A DNA stretch of 64,000 nucleotides. Source: Spirosoma utsteinense (lineage in GTDB: Bacteria; Bacteroidota; Bacteroidia; Cytophagales; Spirosomataceae). The notes beneath the pieces were generated by a model, which saw only the letters and a list, made by a program, of their open reading frames with translations, had not been told where the DNA came from and searched no databases. Made by a program: the position numbers and the translations under genes. Positions 53,125 through 62,832 of this stretch are shown piece after piece. Within the stretch, counting starts at the first letter, position 1. Each line of letters begins with the position of its first letter. Where the stretch lies: the NCBI RefSeq assembly GCF_014282275.1, contig NZ_VFIA01000011.1, positions 124,001-188,000 of the forward strand, given 5' to 3'.

Positions 53125-55659
53125 ATGTTTAACCAAATCTACGTCGCCTTATTAGTCCTGTTGTCTACGGCAAGCCATGTGTCGGGTCAGGTAAGTCTGT
53201 CGAAACCCCAACCCACTGTATACCGGTTTACCAGCGGCTTAATGGCGTTAACAGGAAGCCGGTACGGACGGGAGGCTATTTACAGTGATCCGTTGGCTTA
53301 CCAGCTTTATACCCACACCCTGAAACAGCCGACCCAGGGAGGTTCCTTTGGGGTAGACGAACAGGGACGGCCCATTCAATGGCTACCGGTAACTGCCGAC
53401 AGCCTCAACCGGCTCCGGCTGCGGACTAATGCACGGGGCAACGGAGGTGCTCCGGCTGGTCCGGGGGTCACTCCCGGAAGCCTGCGGGGGGGCATTGGTG
53501 GAGGGGGAGGTTATGCCTACTTAACTTACGCATCGACCCGCGCGCAGGTGGCCGTGCTCAACATCAAAGGCAACAGTACTGTATATGTGAACGGTGAACC
53601 GCATATGGGCGACGCCTATAGCATGGGCTATCTGCACATTCCAGTCAAGCTTAAAAAAGGACTCAACGAATTTTACGTACGCGGCACTGCCATTACCGCC
53701 AGTCTGGAGTTCCCCCAGGCAACCGCTCTGCTGCGCACCGATGATCCAACAGTCCCCAGCATTCGGTTAAACGAGCCTAACACGGCGCTACAGGCGGCTA
53801 TCGTTATTCTCAACACCAGCGATAAGCCCTTAGCCGGTCTGACGCTGAAAAGCAGCCTGTCGGGGCGGGAGGCTACAACGCCAGTTCCCTCTATACCGGC
53901 GATGTCGACCCGAAAAGTGGCTTTCACCATAGATGGCAGCACTATCAAGGCCCCCGGGTCTCATTCATGCACCGTTACACTGCTGCAAAAAGGAAAATCC
54001 CTCGACGAATCAACCGTTGCGCTGGACGCTGTTGCGCCAGCAAGTTCCTACAATGTCACGTTCACCAGTCATATCGACGGTAGTCTCCAATACTATGCCG
54101 TAACGCCCTCTTCCTCAACCGCAGCTGGCCCGGCAGCGCTGTTCCTGTCCGTCCACGGCGCGGGGGTCGAAGCCAGCGGACAGGCCCGGGCCTACAAACC
54201 GAAAGACTGGGGCACCCTGGTGGCAGCAACCAACCGGCGGCCTCGCGGCTTTAACTGGGAAGACTGGGGGCGGCTCGATGCCCTTGAAGTGCTTGCCCTG
54301 GCCAATAACCGGTTCAAGCCCGATCCGCACCATATCTACCTGACGGGCCACTCGATGGGCGGGCATGGCACCTGGTTCCTGGGTGCCACCTACCCCGACA
54401 AATGGGCGGCCATTGCCCCCTGCGCGGGTTACCCTACCCTGAAAGAATACGGTTCTGCCGACGGTCTTATTCCAGACAGCAGCAGCAACCCCTTAGAGCA
54501 GGTCCTGCTCCAGGCCGGTAACCAAAGCGACGTGCTGAAGCTGGTAAGCAACTACAAACCGCTGGGCGTCTATATCTTCCACGGTGACGCCGACCGTACC
54601 GTACCTGTCACCTATGCCCGCCAGATGCGAAAACTGCTGGGGGGATCGCAACCCGACATGAGTTATTACGAATACCCGGGAGGCAGCCACTGGTTCGGCG
54701 ATCATAGCGTTGACTGGAATCCGCTGTTTGACTTCTTCAAATGGCACCAGACGGTAGCTGATTCGTCGGTCAACACCATTGATTTCACCACGGCCAACCC
54801 CGGCATTTCTTCGGCTTATCGGTGGGCCTCCATCGACCAGCAGGTCGAGCCGCTTGCCTACAGCCGTATACAGTTTCAGCGGACCGCGCAGGCGATTACA
54901 GGCACCACCACCAATGTGGCGGTCCTGAAGCTGGCCCTGACTCATTTTGGAGCCAACAAACCCGTCAGCATCACCCTCGATGGATTACCGGCTATCGAGC
55001 ACCGAACGACCAGTGCCAGTGACACCCTCCTGCTCCGTCGCGGGAAAGACCGCTGGGTGGCGATAGAACGGCTGAGCCCGGCGATGAAAGGGCCACACCG
55101 GAATGGGACGTTTAAGGATGCGTTTACGCACCGGATGGTTTTCGTTTATGGTACCGCCGGGAATACCGCCGAAAACGAGTGGGCGTATAACAAAGCTCGT
55201 TTCGACGCCGAGACCTGGTATTACCGGGGTAACGGAGCCGTTGAGATCGTAGCCGACAACGCATTTGACCCAGCCCTTTATAAAGACCGGGGCGTCATTT
55301 TATTTGGCAATCAGACCACGAACCGCGCCTGGCCCGGGCTACTGGCTACCTGTCCCATCCAGGTAACACGCGGAGAGCTGGTTATTGGCAACGAACGCTA
55401 TAAAGGCGACGGGTTCGGCGCTTACTTCATCTGGCCACGCGCCGACAGCCAGACGGCTTCGGTAGGCGTTGTTACGGGTACAGGCTTGCCCGGCCTGAAC
55501 GCGGCTAATGCCAATCAATACTTTGCCGGCGGTAGCGGCTTCCCCGACTATATGGTCTTCGATATCAGCATGCTCAGGGATGGTGTAGCAGGCGTTAAGA
55601 CCGCGGGCTTTTTCGACAATAACTGGGCACTGACCAATCAGGCAGCTCCCAAACCCTGA
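53125..55659 (+). CDS. large secreted alpha/beta hydrolase (prolyl oligopeptidase/esterase-like)
   Basis: An 844-residue exported protein with a signal peptide ending HVSGQ. The first 300 residues are beta-rich with a Gly-rich loop (residues about 105-135) and resemble carbohydrate-binding-type modules (YVNGEPHMGDAYSMGYLHIP). Residues about 325-550 are the hydrolase: nucleophile S410 in LTGHSMGGHGTWF, Asp in FHGDADRTVPVTYARQ and His in PGGSHWFGDHS. About 290 more residues follow, including NEWAYNKARFDAETWYYRGN, seen in family S9-like or esterase proteins. It could be an acetyl or feruloyl esterase acting on arabinose-decorated glycans next to the ara operon, or a peptidase. Confidence 0.8.
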   Translation: MFNQIYVALLVLLSTASHVSGQVSLSKPQPTVYRFTSGLMALTGSRYGREAIYSDPLAYQLYTHTLKQPTQGGSFGVDEQGRPIQWLPVTADSLNRLRLRTNARGNGGAPAGPGVTPGSLRGGIGGGGGYAYLTYASTRAQVAVLNIKGNSTVYVNGEPHMGDAYSMGYLHIPVKLKKGLNEFYVRGTAITASLEFPQATALLRTDDPTVPSIRLNEPNTALQAAIVILNTSDKPLAGLTLKSSLSGREATTPVPSIPAMSTRKVAFTIDGSTIKAPGSHSCTVTLLQKGKSLDESTVALDAVAPASSYNVTFTSHIDGSLQYYAVTPSSSTAAGPAALFLSVHGAGVEASGQARAYKPKDWGTLVAATNRRPRGFNWEDWGRLDALEVLALANNRFKPDPHHIYLTGHSMGGHGTWFLGATYPDKWAAIAPCAGYPTLKEYGSADGLIPDSSSNPLEQVLLQAGNQSDVLKLVSNYKPLGVYIFHGDADRTVPVTYARQMRKLLGGSQPDMSYYEYPGGSHWFGDHSVDWNPLFDFFKWHQTVADSSVNTIDFTTANPGISSAYRWASIDQQVEPLAYSRIQFQRTAQAITGTTTNVAVLKLALTHFGANKPVSITLDGLPAIEHRTTSASDTLLLRRGKDRWVAIERLSPAMKGPHRNGTFKDAFTHRMVFVYGTAGNTAENEWAYNKARFDAETWYYRGNGAVEIVADNAFDPALYKDRGVILFGNQTTNRAWPGLLATCPIQVTRGELVIGNERYKGDGFGAYFIWPRADSQTASVGVVTGTGLPGLNAANANQYFAGGSGFPDYMVFDISMLRDGVAGVKTAGFFDNNWALTNQAAPKP

Positions 55660-56069
55660 CAAGGTGCTGGCCCATGAGTTTTCTGCTGTCGACTCATCTG
55701 TATGCTACTGACTGGTGTTGACACTTATTAAAGCAATTAACCAGACCAAATTTTTAATTTAATTATACTATTGTTTGGTTGAACGTCGGATTGAGACCGG
55801 AACAAGACAGTGTTTGCAATGAAATTGGCAACCGCTGTCTATCCCCTTTTCAACGAATTTGTTTAAGGCACGTTCAGCGAAGGTTTCCGTTGAAGAAAAT
55901 CAAGTGAGTAATCAGTCCGATACCCAGCCTCCTAAATCCGTTGGGCGGTATGCCAAAGCGGCCGTTACAACCCTAAAAGCGGAGATTCACAAACTTAAAA
56001 AGCCCCTCGGAAAGGCCAATCGTCGTGTTTCATTCCAGTCCATTTACTACGTGTGTCTGGGCAGTTGAC
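55660..56069. other. 410-bp intergenic region with a doubtful short ORF
   Basis: An A+T-rich section (about 55735-55780) carries ACCAAA/TTTGGT arms (55745-55750 and 55774-55779), and a weak GACAG/CTGTC stem follows (about 55807-55841). From a GTG at 55904 to 56068 a basic 54-codon reading frame (SNQSDTQPPKSVGRYAKAAV...) could encode a short coiled-coil peptide, or be the remnant of a longer gene; it is not called as a gene. Convergent gene ends meet here. Confidence 0.45.
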
Positions 56070-56972
56070 TCAGGGACAATTGTTGCTAAAGGACAGACCA
56101 TTTGCCTGAGAACCAGTCCTGGCAACGCTCTTTAGTTGCCCACCCGCATCGATCTGATACGTGTAGCTTGTAGAAGGAATCTGCCGACCCGTTTCTGTTA
56201 AATCCGAGCCCGCAATCAGATGCTGGGCTGGCTTGCCCAAAAACGGCTGTAAATACCAGTCAGCCGAAAAGCCGAACGGATTTGATTCGACCAGAAACGG
56301 AATCGTCAGCGGGTTAGTATGGCCATCGTAGCGATTACGGACCCGAATCACCTGCGGGGTTGGTGCCGAATAGGTGAGTACGATATCGACCGGATTGCCG
56401 TCCTGGTAAGTTAGTTGCTCCTGGTACGTTTCCGTTTTTTTTGACGCACCCGGTGGATAGGTAAACTTATCTGCATGGTGTTCGGTCAGGTGCCCCTGAT
56501 TGTCATAAGCGAAGGTATGGGTAGCCGTAATGGATTGCTGAGTAGTTCCATCGGCCAGCCGGTTAAACACAGTTTCCTTCACCGTGAGGGCATTCCCCTG
56601 TTCGTTGAGTGTCAGATCATACATAATTCGGAGGTAATCCGTCTTCGGGTAGGTTACCTCGATGGTTGCCTGTCGGCCCTGATAGGTGTACCAAAAGTCG
56701 GCCTCGTTACTGCCTGTATTCGTATGAATTTGAGTTAGTTTGCCTGCTTGATCGAACTGGTAGGTATAGGTGCTGATTGATTCCTGCACGACAAGCTGAC
56801 AACCCGACGGCTCCACGTTTTTCTGGCAGGACACCAGGGTGAGTCCAGTCAGGAGCAGGCAAAAAACCCGCTCGTTCAGGGTGACTTTTGTCTGCCAGTT
56901 GCCTGGCTTTTTGGCTATCCCAAAACCAATGAACCTGGCTAGAAGCTGACAGGAATACAAACGTTTTTTCAT
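56070..56972 (-). CDS. lipoprotein of unknown function, RHS/YD-like beta repeats
   Basis: About 300 residues from the ATG at 56972. A clear lipoprotein signal (RVFCLLLTGLTLVSC) sits unusually deep, about 35-50 residues after this ATG. After the Cys the protein has repeated Tyr-rich strands (STYTYQFDQAGKLTQIHTNT, THTFAYDNQGHLTEHHAD, TSYTYQIDAGGQLKSVARTG), as in Bacteroidota DUF4595-like or YD-repeat lipoproteins. In frame just before the signal is CTG at 56879 (CTG AAC GAG CGG), where ATG would give a textbook start. The real start may be that CTG or a mutated ATG. Function is unknown. Confidence 0.6.
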   Translation of the reverse strand: MKKRLYSCQLLARFIGFGIAKKPGNWQTKVTLNERVFCLLLTGLTLVSCQKNVEPSGCQLVVQESISTYTYQFDQAGKLTQIHTNTGSNEADFWYTYQGRQATIEVTYPKTDYLRIMYDLTLNEQGNALTVKETVFNRLADGTTQQSITATHTFAYDNQGHLTEHHADKFTYPPGASKKTETYQEQLTYQDGNPVDIVLTYSAPTPQVIRVRNRYDGHTNPLTIPFLVESNPFGFSADWYLQPFLGKPAQHLIAGSDLTETGRQIPSTSYTYQIDAGGQLKSVARTGSQANGLSFSNNCP

Positions 56973-57006
56973 GCACATTTTGGTTTTGACGGCCTTTATC
57001 ACCTCG

Positions 57007-58797
57007 TCAATGGCTGCCCGTATTTCCCGTTACCGGCCCATTATTCACCCGCACCCAATCTCTGGCTTTTTTGACCTGGGGAAGATCGGTGTCGGCTTCA
57101 TGCCAGGTCGTTAAGAATCGTTGATAAGCTTTCGTCGCTTCGGCCCGGTTGCCTTCGACCTCCCAGACCTGGCCCAGACCAAAAAGGGCAAAACCACTGT
57201 TGGGCCTTTCTTTCAGCAAGTCCTGGTAGGTGTCCCGGGCTTTTTGCCACTGCCGGGCGCGTTGATAGGCTTTGGCCAGCGACAGACGGATGGGGTACTC
57301 GTAAAGGGGAGGTTCCTGATAGCCAAGTTCTTTCTCCATTTTTACGGCCTCCCGGAGCAACCTAAACGCATGTGTAGTATCGCCCTGAAGACTATAGAGG
57401 TTACCCTGTAATTCGACCGAGTATAAACTAAGCATAGTTTCTTCGTAACCACTAACCGTTTTATCCTGCCTGGTAGCCCGCCATAAATCGGCATCCAGTT
57501 CATTGGCGTACTGGCGGGCCAGGTCGAGTTTTCCTTTTTCGACGGCGTCCATGCCCAGGAAGTAGGCAACCCGGGTACGGCGCAGGGGCGTTTTCCGAAA
57601 TTCAGTGTACGCTTTGTCACCCATGGCTGCCCGCTGAGCGGCTGTGTCAGCCAAGTTTCGTAGCTGATAATCAGCCGCCTGCGCGAACTGCCCAAAGCGA
57701 ACGGCCAGCGATACGGGTCGTTTCTGGCTAACGTTAAACGCCCACTTCTTAAAGTCCTGGGCACGGGCTGTATCCTGAACGCCTGATTTATCGAGGAGTC
57801 GGCTGAGGATAGCGGTAGCTTCCCGGTAGCGGCCTTCCTCGGCGTCGTTGGCAATTAAGTACTGGAGGTTGTGGTCGTAGTTCCAGGTATCAAGCCGGTG
57901 AATACCTTGCCGGCTCATATAGGCCGAATCAACCCGCATTGCCGCCAGAAACGATTGCCGGGCCCGCTTGTAATCGCCTAGCCGATAGTAAATATGGCCG
58001 GGCATGTGAACGATATGACCCGAGGCCGGGGCTAAGGAAGCCAGCTTCTGGGCACTGGCTAAAGCCGCTTGCGGGCAGCAGTTTTCCATTTGGTGAATCC
58101 AGTAATGGTGCACGGCATGGTGGTCGGGATGCGAAACGAGCAGTTTTTCGAGCATTAGTTGGGCGTACATGGTATTTTCCTCCGGCTTACCATCGGCGGA
58201 ATAACTACCCCCTATGGCCCCCAGCCAAAGAATTAACTTCGCTTCGACATCGTCGGGATACCGGTGAATCAGGTTATCCATCTCGGCGGTAAACGCCCGG
58301 TTTCGCTCTTCCCGGCTTTTCTTTGCTTCGGTAGCGGCCGCTTCAGCTTCAATCGCTTTAATGTATAATTGCTCTTGTTCAGACGCGCTTTTACTCCACT
58401 TTTTAGCCAGTTCCAACGCCTTTTTCTTATCCGCCTGCCGTTTTGGGTCACTGGATTGAATGGCCATGTAGAGTCCCCAGTGGGGCATAGCGGCTGTTGT
58501 GTCAAGCTTAGCTGCGTACTCGAAAGCCCGGTGGGCTTCAAAGTCCCAGAAGTCGTGCAGGAGGGAAAGTCCCTGATCGAAGAAGCGCTGGGCCGAATCC
58601 GATTTGGTCGTTATTTTCAGGTGGCTTTTACCAATACCTTCCATTAACTGGGGTGGCGGCAGGGCGACCTTACGAATTTCGGGAGCACGGCAGTGCGTGG
58701 CTGATTGGGTAGCCGCCGTGTGGGTACTGTGGGTATGCTGCCCTAACACGGGAAGTGAAGCCAGCAGACAGAGAGATATCGTAAGATGTACATTCAC
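57007..58797 (-). CDS. exported tetratricopeptide-repeat protein
   Basis: A 596-residue protein with a signal peptide ending PVLGQ, then a His/Thr-rich linker. TPR-like helices run through most of it: RFFDQGLSLLHDFWDFEAHR, AFEYAAKLDTTAAMPHWGLY, GHIYYRLGDYKRARQSFLAA and at the C-terminus SGFALFGLGQVWEVEGNRAE. A His/Cys-rich segment lies mid-protein (HPDHHAVHHYWIHQMENCCP). It resembles the widespread secreted TPR proteins that have HxxxHxxIH-type segments. Role unknown. Confidence 0.8.
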   Translation of the reverse strand: MNVHLTISLCLLASLPVLGQHTHSTHTAATQSATHCRAPEIRKVALPPPQLMEGIGKSHLKITTKSDSAQRFFDQGLSLLHDFWDFEAHRAFEYAAKLDTTAAMPHWGLYMAIQSSDPKRQADKKKALELAKKWSKSASEQEQLYIKAIEAEAAATEAKKSREERNRAFTAEMDNLIHRYPDDVEAKLILWLGAIGGSYSADGKPEENTMYAQLMLEKLLVSHPDHHAVHHYWIHQMENCCPQAALASAQKLASLAPASGHIVHMPGHIYYRLGDYKRARQSFLAAMRVDSAYMSRQGIHRLDTWNYDHNLQYLIANDAEEGRYREATAILSRLLDKSGVQDTARAQDFKKWAFNVSQKRPVSLAVRFGQFAQAADYQLRNLADTAAQRAAMGDKAYTEFRKTPLRRTRVAYFLGMDAVEKGKLDLARQYANELDADLWRATRQDKTVSGYEETMLSLYSVELQGNLYSLQGDTTHAFRLLREAVKMEKELGYQEPPLYEYPIRLSLAKAYQRARQWQKARDTYQDLLKERPNSGFALFGLGQVWEVEGNRAEATKAYQRFLTTWHEADTDLPQVKKARDWVRVNNGPVTGNTGSH

Positions 58798-58995
58798 AAG
58801 CGAAACAGTTTATTGGTTTAGAATAGATCAACTTCCTGACTGCTAGCCGTTAGTGAGCTGGTTGGCAAACCTACGCCATCCAGTAAAAAGGCTTCAGCCG
58901 TTCACTAAAAAGGGCTAGTCAAATCGCTTATTGCCCGCTTTAAAGAACCACGAATACCGGGGCGTTTTTCATCGGTAGCTGACCTGCTTCGAAGG

Positions 58996-59544
58996 TTACT
59001 TTTGAAAAGGCTTCGCGACGCCCGTTGCCTGAAACGCCACCAGTTGCCACCCGCCATTCTGTTTCACCCAAGTCGCCAGCGAGCGGGTCTGCATCGTAAA
59101 CTCTTTGCCGTGGTCGTTACCCGTTACGTTGTAGTGGGCCGTTATTACCGCCATATTGTCGTTGAAAATCCTGATCTGATCATAAGGTAACGGGACGAGT
59201 TTGATGGACGCGAACGTTTGTACCCCACTGGTCATGTCTGAGAACTCCTGCTCCCGGTTGGTTACCTCCCCGCCCGGATTGGTGTGGATGTAGTCGGGCG
59301 ATACGTAGCGATCATACAGCGCTTTGTCTTTATCCTTGATGGCCCTGGCTACTTCGTCGACGGCTTTTTGCACTTCCTGTTGCAGGGTTTGTTTTGCACC
59401 GGATGGACTCACCATTGGCTTATCCGACAGCAAGGTTGTCGTTTTAATCGGTGTGGCCGTTCTATTGAGTGCCGAGTTTGGTTGCCCAACCGCGAGGGTT
59501 GGGATGAGCCATACGCCCATAAGGATAATAGGTAGTTTGTTCAT
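58996..59544 (-). CDS. exported NTF2-like/SnoaL-fold protein (DUF4440 type)
   Basis: A 182-residue protein with a signal peptide (MNKLPIILMGVWLIPTLAVG). After a Thr/Ser-rich linker the last 125 residues show a DUF4440/SnoaL-like cone fold: VARAIKDKDKALYDRYVSPDY, HTNPGGEVTNREQEFSDM, AVITAHYNVTG and TWVKQNGGWQLVAFQATGVA. Such proteins often bind small ligands or are lone enzymes of unknown substrate. The ATG at 59544 is chosen over 59565. Confidence 0.8.
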   Translation of the reverse strand: MNKLPIILMGVWLIPTLAVGQPNSALNRTATPIKTTTLLSDKPMVSPSGAKQTLQQEVQKAVDEVARAIKDKDKALYDRYVSPDYIHTNPGGEVTNREQEFSDMTSGVQTFASIKLVPLPYDQIRIFNDNMAVITAHYNVTGNDHGKEFTMQTRSLATWVKQNGGWQLVAFQATGVAKPFQK

Positions 59545-59585
59545 AATTGGTACTTGATTTAACACGGCTGCACAGTATAAGTAGA

Positions 59586-60626
59586 CTAAAGGGTTATTTT
59601 CTGAATGGTTCCATCAAACGTTCGGGCGATATAGTACGTATTGGCACCACTGCGTTTGATCGAGTTGGGAAAGTTCAGGTTGCTCAACAAGGACGTATTG
59701 CCTTGAGCCGTCGACCGAACGATGGCCCCGGAATTGTCGGCAAAGCCCTGTCCTGTCCAGGTGCCATATTCCAGCACAACGGCTTGCCCATTGGCATCCA
59801 GTTCAATATCGGTCAGGGTCGTCAGGCCCGTTTGGTAGGTGGATTCATGTCCCTGAAGATCAAACTGATAGATCATCGCCTTTTGGGATGGATACGGATA
59901 GCCCGTAAAATTGCTGACCAGGAATTTCTGGCCGTCAAACACAATGCCGGTCGGTACAGCTTCCAGCGTATCGACGCCGGCATTGATAATGGGCGGAATG
60001 GTGGCAAAGACACTAAGCGCTTTGGTGGTCGCCTGCCGACGAATAATCGCATTGGCTCCCGCATCGACAATAAACAAATCGCCACCCGGACCAGTGGTCA
60101 GGTTAAACAGATCCGAGGCATCCGTATCGTTGGCAAAGGCGTAATTCTTGACAAACGTACCGATGTCTTCATAGGCCAGCGAAGGGGCGGTTTGGGGCGA
60201 ATCACCCGGCTGAAACGACGCTATATCGAATGTATAGAGTCGGCCTTCGACGCCGTGTAAAAGATAAAGCGTAGTCCCCTGAAGCAATAGGTGATTGAGT
60301 CCAAAAACAGCTCCTTCCGGACTGACCTGAGAGGTAAAACCGGTCACCACCGGATACACCTGGCCCTGGGGCGTAATCATGGATAACTGGCCATCATTGG
60401 CCGTGCCACTCCCGGCCTGGGTTACCCAGACCTGGCCCTTCGCGTCCGTTTCCACGCCCAACGGGGCAACCAGTCCACTGGCGAAGGGGGTAATCTGAGG
60501 CTGGGGCGGTTCCCGATGGTCCTGACAAGCCAGGTTGCCGAACAGAATCGACAGTAATAAGCAGAATGGTACACGCAGCCGACGAAGCCGAATGCCGACA
60601 AAAGTTAGTTGGCAGTTGCTTTTCAT
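59586..60626 (-). CDS. ScyD/ScyE-like beta-propeller lipoprotein
   Basis: A 346-residue protein with a lipoprotein-type signal (LRVPFCLLLSILFGNLAC). It has the repeat pattern of ScyD/ScyE family propellers: GLVAPLGVETDAKGQVWVTQAG, FGLNHLLLQGTTLYLLHG, LTTGPGGDLFIVDAGANAIIR, VPTGIVFDGQKFLVSNFTGYP and LEYGTWTGQGF. The name comes from cyanobacterial scytonemin clusters, but most members, like this one, lie outside them and have no known role. The ATG at 60626 precedes the signal. Confidence 0.8.
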   Translation of the reverse strand: MKSNCQLTFVGIRLRRLRVPFCLLLSILFGNLACQDHREPPQPQITPFASGLVAPLGVETDAKGQVWVTQAGSGTANDGQLSMITPQGQVYPVVTGFTSQVSPEGAVFGLNHLLLQGTTLYLLHGVEGRLYTFDIASFQPGDSPQTAPSLAYEDIGTFVKNYAFANDTDASDLFNLTTGPGGDLFIVDAGANAIIRRQATTKALSVFATIPPIINAGVDTLEAVPTGIVFDGQKFLVSNFTGYPYPSQKAMIYQFDLQGHESTYQTGLTTLTDIELDANGQAVVLEYGTWTGQGFADNSGAIVRSTAQGNTSLLSNLNFPNSIKRSGANTYYIARTFDGTIQKITL

Positions 60627-60736
60627 AGTATAAACGTTGACAGGATGAAACATCAGAATAACTCATTTTTCTCTACTTATTCGCCGTCGGCGAGGGTTGG
60701 GCTAGGGCCCGTTTCACCGCTTTGTAGCGGTTGTTG

Positions 60737-61279
60737 TCACTCGACGGGCAGCGGTGGCCCTACAATTTCCATCCCATGGGCCCGGAAATGGGCTTGCGAT
60801 TCCTCCGCGGTCGGACGACGCTGGCGCTTGCCCGACCCAATGAAGAAGTCTTCCATCTGGCCAGCGGGTTGAAAGACAATAGTCAGTTTACCAACGCCTT
60901 CCGAAACATGGGCTAACGTATGAGGAACGCCCCGGGGACCCAGGATGCAATCGCCCGCTTTCAGCCGAAACGTCTCCTCGCCGATCCGGAACGCAAACTC
61001 GCCTTCCAGGATATGGAACCACTCGTCCACGGCATGGTGAACGTGAAGCGGTGGTCCGCCTTTTCCCGTGACCGTTGTTTCGAAAATGCACAGGTCCCCA
61101 TTGGTGTCTTTCCCCGATAATTTCAGGAGATTGGGCTGGCCAGCCCCGAACGTTTCATTCACCCGGTTGTTTCCCGAGGCTACAAAAACAGCCTTCTTAG
61201 CCCGGTCGTCGGGAAATGTTGGCGCTTCCACGAGAAGGGGAGCTGCCAGACTTGATGTCAAAAATGCACGACGTTTCAT
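60737..61279 (-). CDS. exported cupin-domain protein
   Basis: A 180-residue protein beginning MKRRAFLTSSLAAPLL, a twin-Arg or Sec-type signal. The cupin core has metal-binding motif 1 (PPLHVHHAVDEWFHILEGEF; His residues and Glu) and a motif 2 region (GDCILGPRGVPHTLAHV). Small cupins of this kind bind Fe or Mn and include dioxygenases such as quercetinase-like enzymes; the reaction is not known. Confidence 0.85.
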   Translation of the reverse strand: MKRRAFLTSSLAAPLLVEAPTFPDDRAKKAVFVASGNNRVNETFGAGQPNLLKLSGKDTNGDLCIFETTVTGKGGPPLHVHHAVDEWFHILEGEFAFRIGEETFRLKAGDCILGPRGVPHTLAHVSEGVGKLTIVFQPAGQMEDFFIGSGKRQRRPTAEESQAHFRAHGMEIVGPPLPVE

Positions 61280-61368
61280 AGCTACTTTAAGATAAAAATT
61301 TACTTTTAGTCAGTATGTTACGGATACTACAAAGCTAATTTCCATCGCTTTGTAGGCGTATTTCAGGA

Positions 61369-62649
61369 TCACTTTGCCAAAACAGGCAGGGGTTGAGCGG
61401 CTGCTTTCCCGGTCGGCTGCTGCTGGGTGACGCAGTGCATTCCCCCGGACTCGTAGTTGAGCTTGATGGGATTAATCTGGACCACCTTCCGGCCCGGAAA
61501 GTGTTTTTGGAACAAGGCCAGTACCTCGGCATCCCGCTTTTTGCCCGCTTCCGACTCGCCCGGCTTCCAGTAAGCTGGTAGTAAAACCACCCCGTTGCTA
61601 ATGACGTAATTCAGATAGCTGGCCGAGGGCACGATGTAGAGTACCGTGCCCGATTTGACGTTGGGACGCGCTCGCTTTACGTTTTTGTAGAACCGGTTGC
61701 TCTCCGTGACGACTCGCTTTAGATAATTGATGGACGGGAACGGCACTTTGACAATTGTAAAGGGCTTACCGTCCTGATCGGTGGCCTGTTGCAGAATTTT
61801 CAGGTTTTCGACCATTCGGTCGTGGGTGAGTCGCTTAACGGGGTCCGTACCAATTTCACCCTCATCTATCCAACCCAGCAGCATCGTGTTGCCATTGGCA
61901 AAGCGGCAGAACTCATCCACATGCCCCCCCGTGCCTCGGACACTGTACAGCACCGAATCCCCTAACAGCCCCAGTCGGTCGTCGTCGGCAGGACCTTTTT
62001 TTAGCCAAATTATCTTTTTCACCCCCAGTACCCGCTTCAAATCCTGCTCAATGGCCTCCTTCGACAAGTGTGGATTGCGTTGCAGGGTAACCGATTCGAC
62101 CTGAAGCAGCGTGCCTTTGCCATTTACCTCCATTGCTCCCCCTTCCATAAAAACACTGGAGGTGATAATGGGCAGTTTCAGCCGCCGGGCGATGTCACGG
62201 TCGATGCCGTCGTGTTGGCGGGCCCGTTCGCTCAGGGAGTCGGGGTGCGCCCCATAGTTGCTGTACCGAAAATCAACGACGGCCAGCTGCCCTTCCGCGT
62301 TGCGAACAAATACGGGTCCCGGATCACGGTACCAGTAGTCGGTAGGGTCCTGCCGGATGATAGAGATTCGGCTGGTGTCGATACCAAGGGGAGTAAACCA
62401 GCCTTTTCCGTCCCGGAACAGGGTATCTTTTTCTAAAATTAGATTCACCCTGACGAACGGAGCCAGTGCCCGAATCATCTCGATGGTGACGCTATCAAAT
62501 TGTTTCTGGGTCTCCTCGGTGCGCAGGCCCATCCAAACGGCGTCCTGGTGCTCCCATTCAGCGGGCATGGTGTACGTGGAGCGGGTCTGCGCCAGGCTCA
62601 GGGTCGAGACGAGCCAGCTAATCAGGGCAAGGACTAATGTTTTTGTCAT
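61369..62649 (-). CDS. exported agmatine deiminase/peptidylarginine deiminase-family protein
   Basis: A 426-residue guanidino-group-modifying enzyme with a signal peptide ending TLSLAQ. Active-site features are Asp in YWYRDPGPVFVRN, MEGGAMEVNGKGTLL, His in GTGGHVDEFCRFAN and the nucleophile C406 in ESGGMHCVTQQ. The family hydrolyses agmatine or protein arginine to carbamoyl-putrescine or citrulline plus ammonia. Export and extra length compared with cytoplasmic agmatine deiminases (about 340-370) favour a peptide or extracellular substrate. Confidence 0.88.
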   Translation of the reverse strand: MTKTLVLALISWLVSTLSLAQTRSTYTMPAEWEHQDAVWMGLRTEETQKQFDSVTIEMIRALAPFVRVNLILEKDTLFRDGKGWFTPLGIDTSRISIIRQDPTDYWYRDPGPVFVRNAEGQLAVVDFRYSNYGAHPDSLSERARQHDGIDRDIARRLKLPIITSSVFMEGGAMEVNGKGTLLQVESVTLQRNPHLSKEAIEQDLKRVLGVKKIIWLKKGPADDDRLGLLGDSVLYSVRGTGGHVDEFCRFANGNTMLLGWIDEGEIGTDPVKRLTHDRMVENLKILQQATDQDGKPFTIVKVPFPSINYLKRVVTESNRFYKNVKRARPNVKSGTVLYIVPSASYLNYVISNGVVLLPAYWKPGESEAGKKRDAEVLALFQKHFPGRKVVQINPIKLNYESGGMHCVTQQQPTGKAAAQPLPVLAK

Positions 62650-62832
62650 GGGATGGAAGGTGTGTTTGAGTCAATACTTACCTCAGCGCAGCATCGGTAA
62701 ACTTGCTTTTTAGTTATCACAATCGGTGCAGCCAGCCTGTTGATCGCCAGTTCCAGTGGTACTTTTTTGTCAAAACCCACAGCAGGATTAGGTAAGAAAC
62801 CCAAATGCTCAGCACTGACACCCAGTCGAACG

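Noticed and set aside
55859-56068. 69-codon plus-strand open frame in the 55.7-56.1 kb gap
   Set aside because: It begins only at TTG or GTG, has no recognised domain and lies against a convergent gene end. It is described as part of the intergenic region instead.
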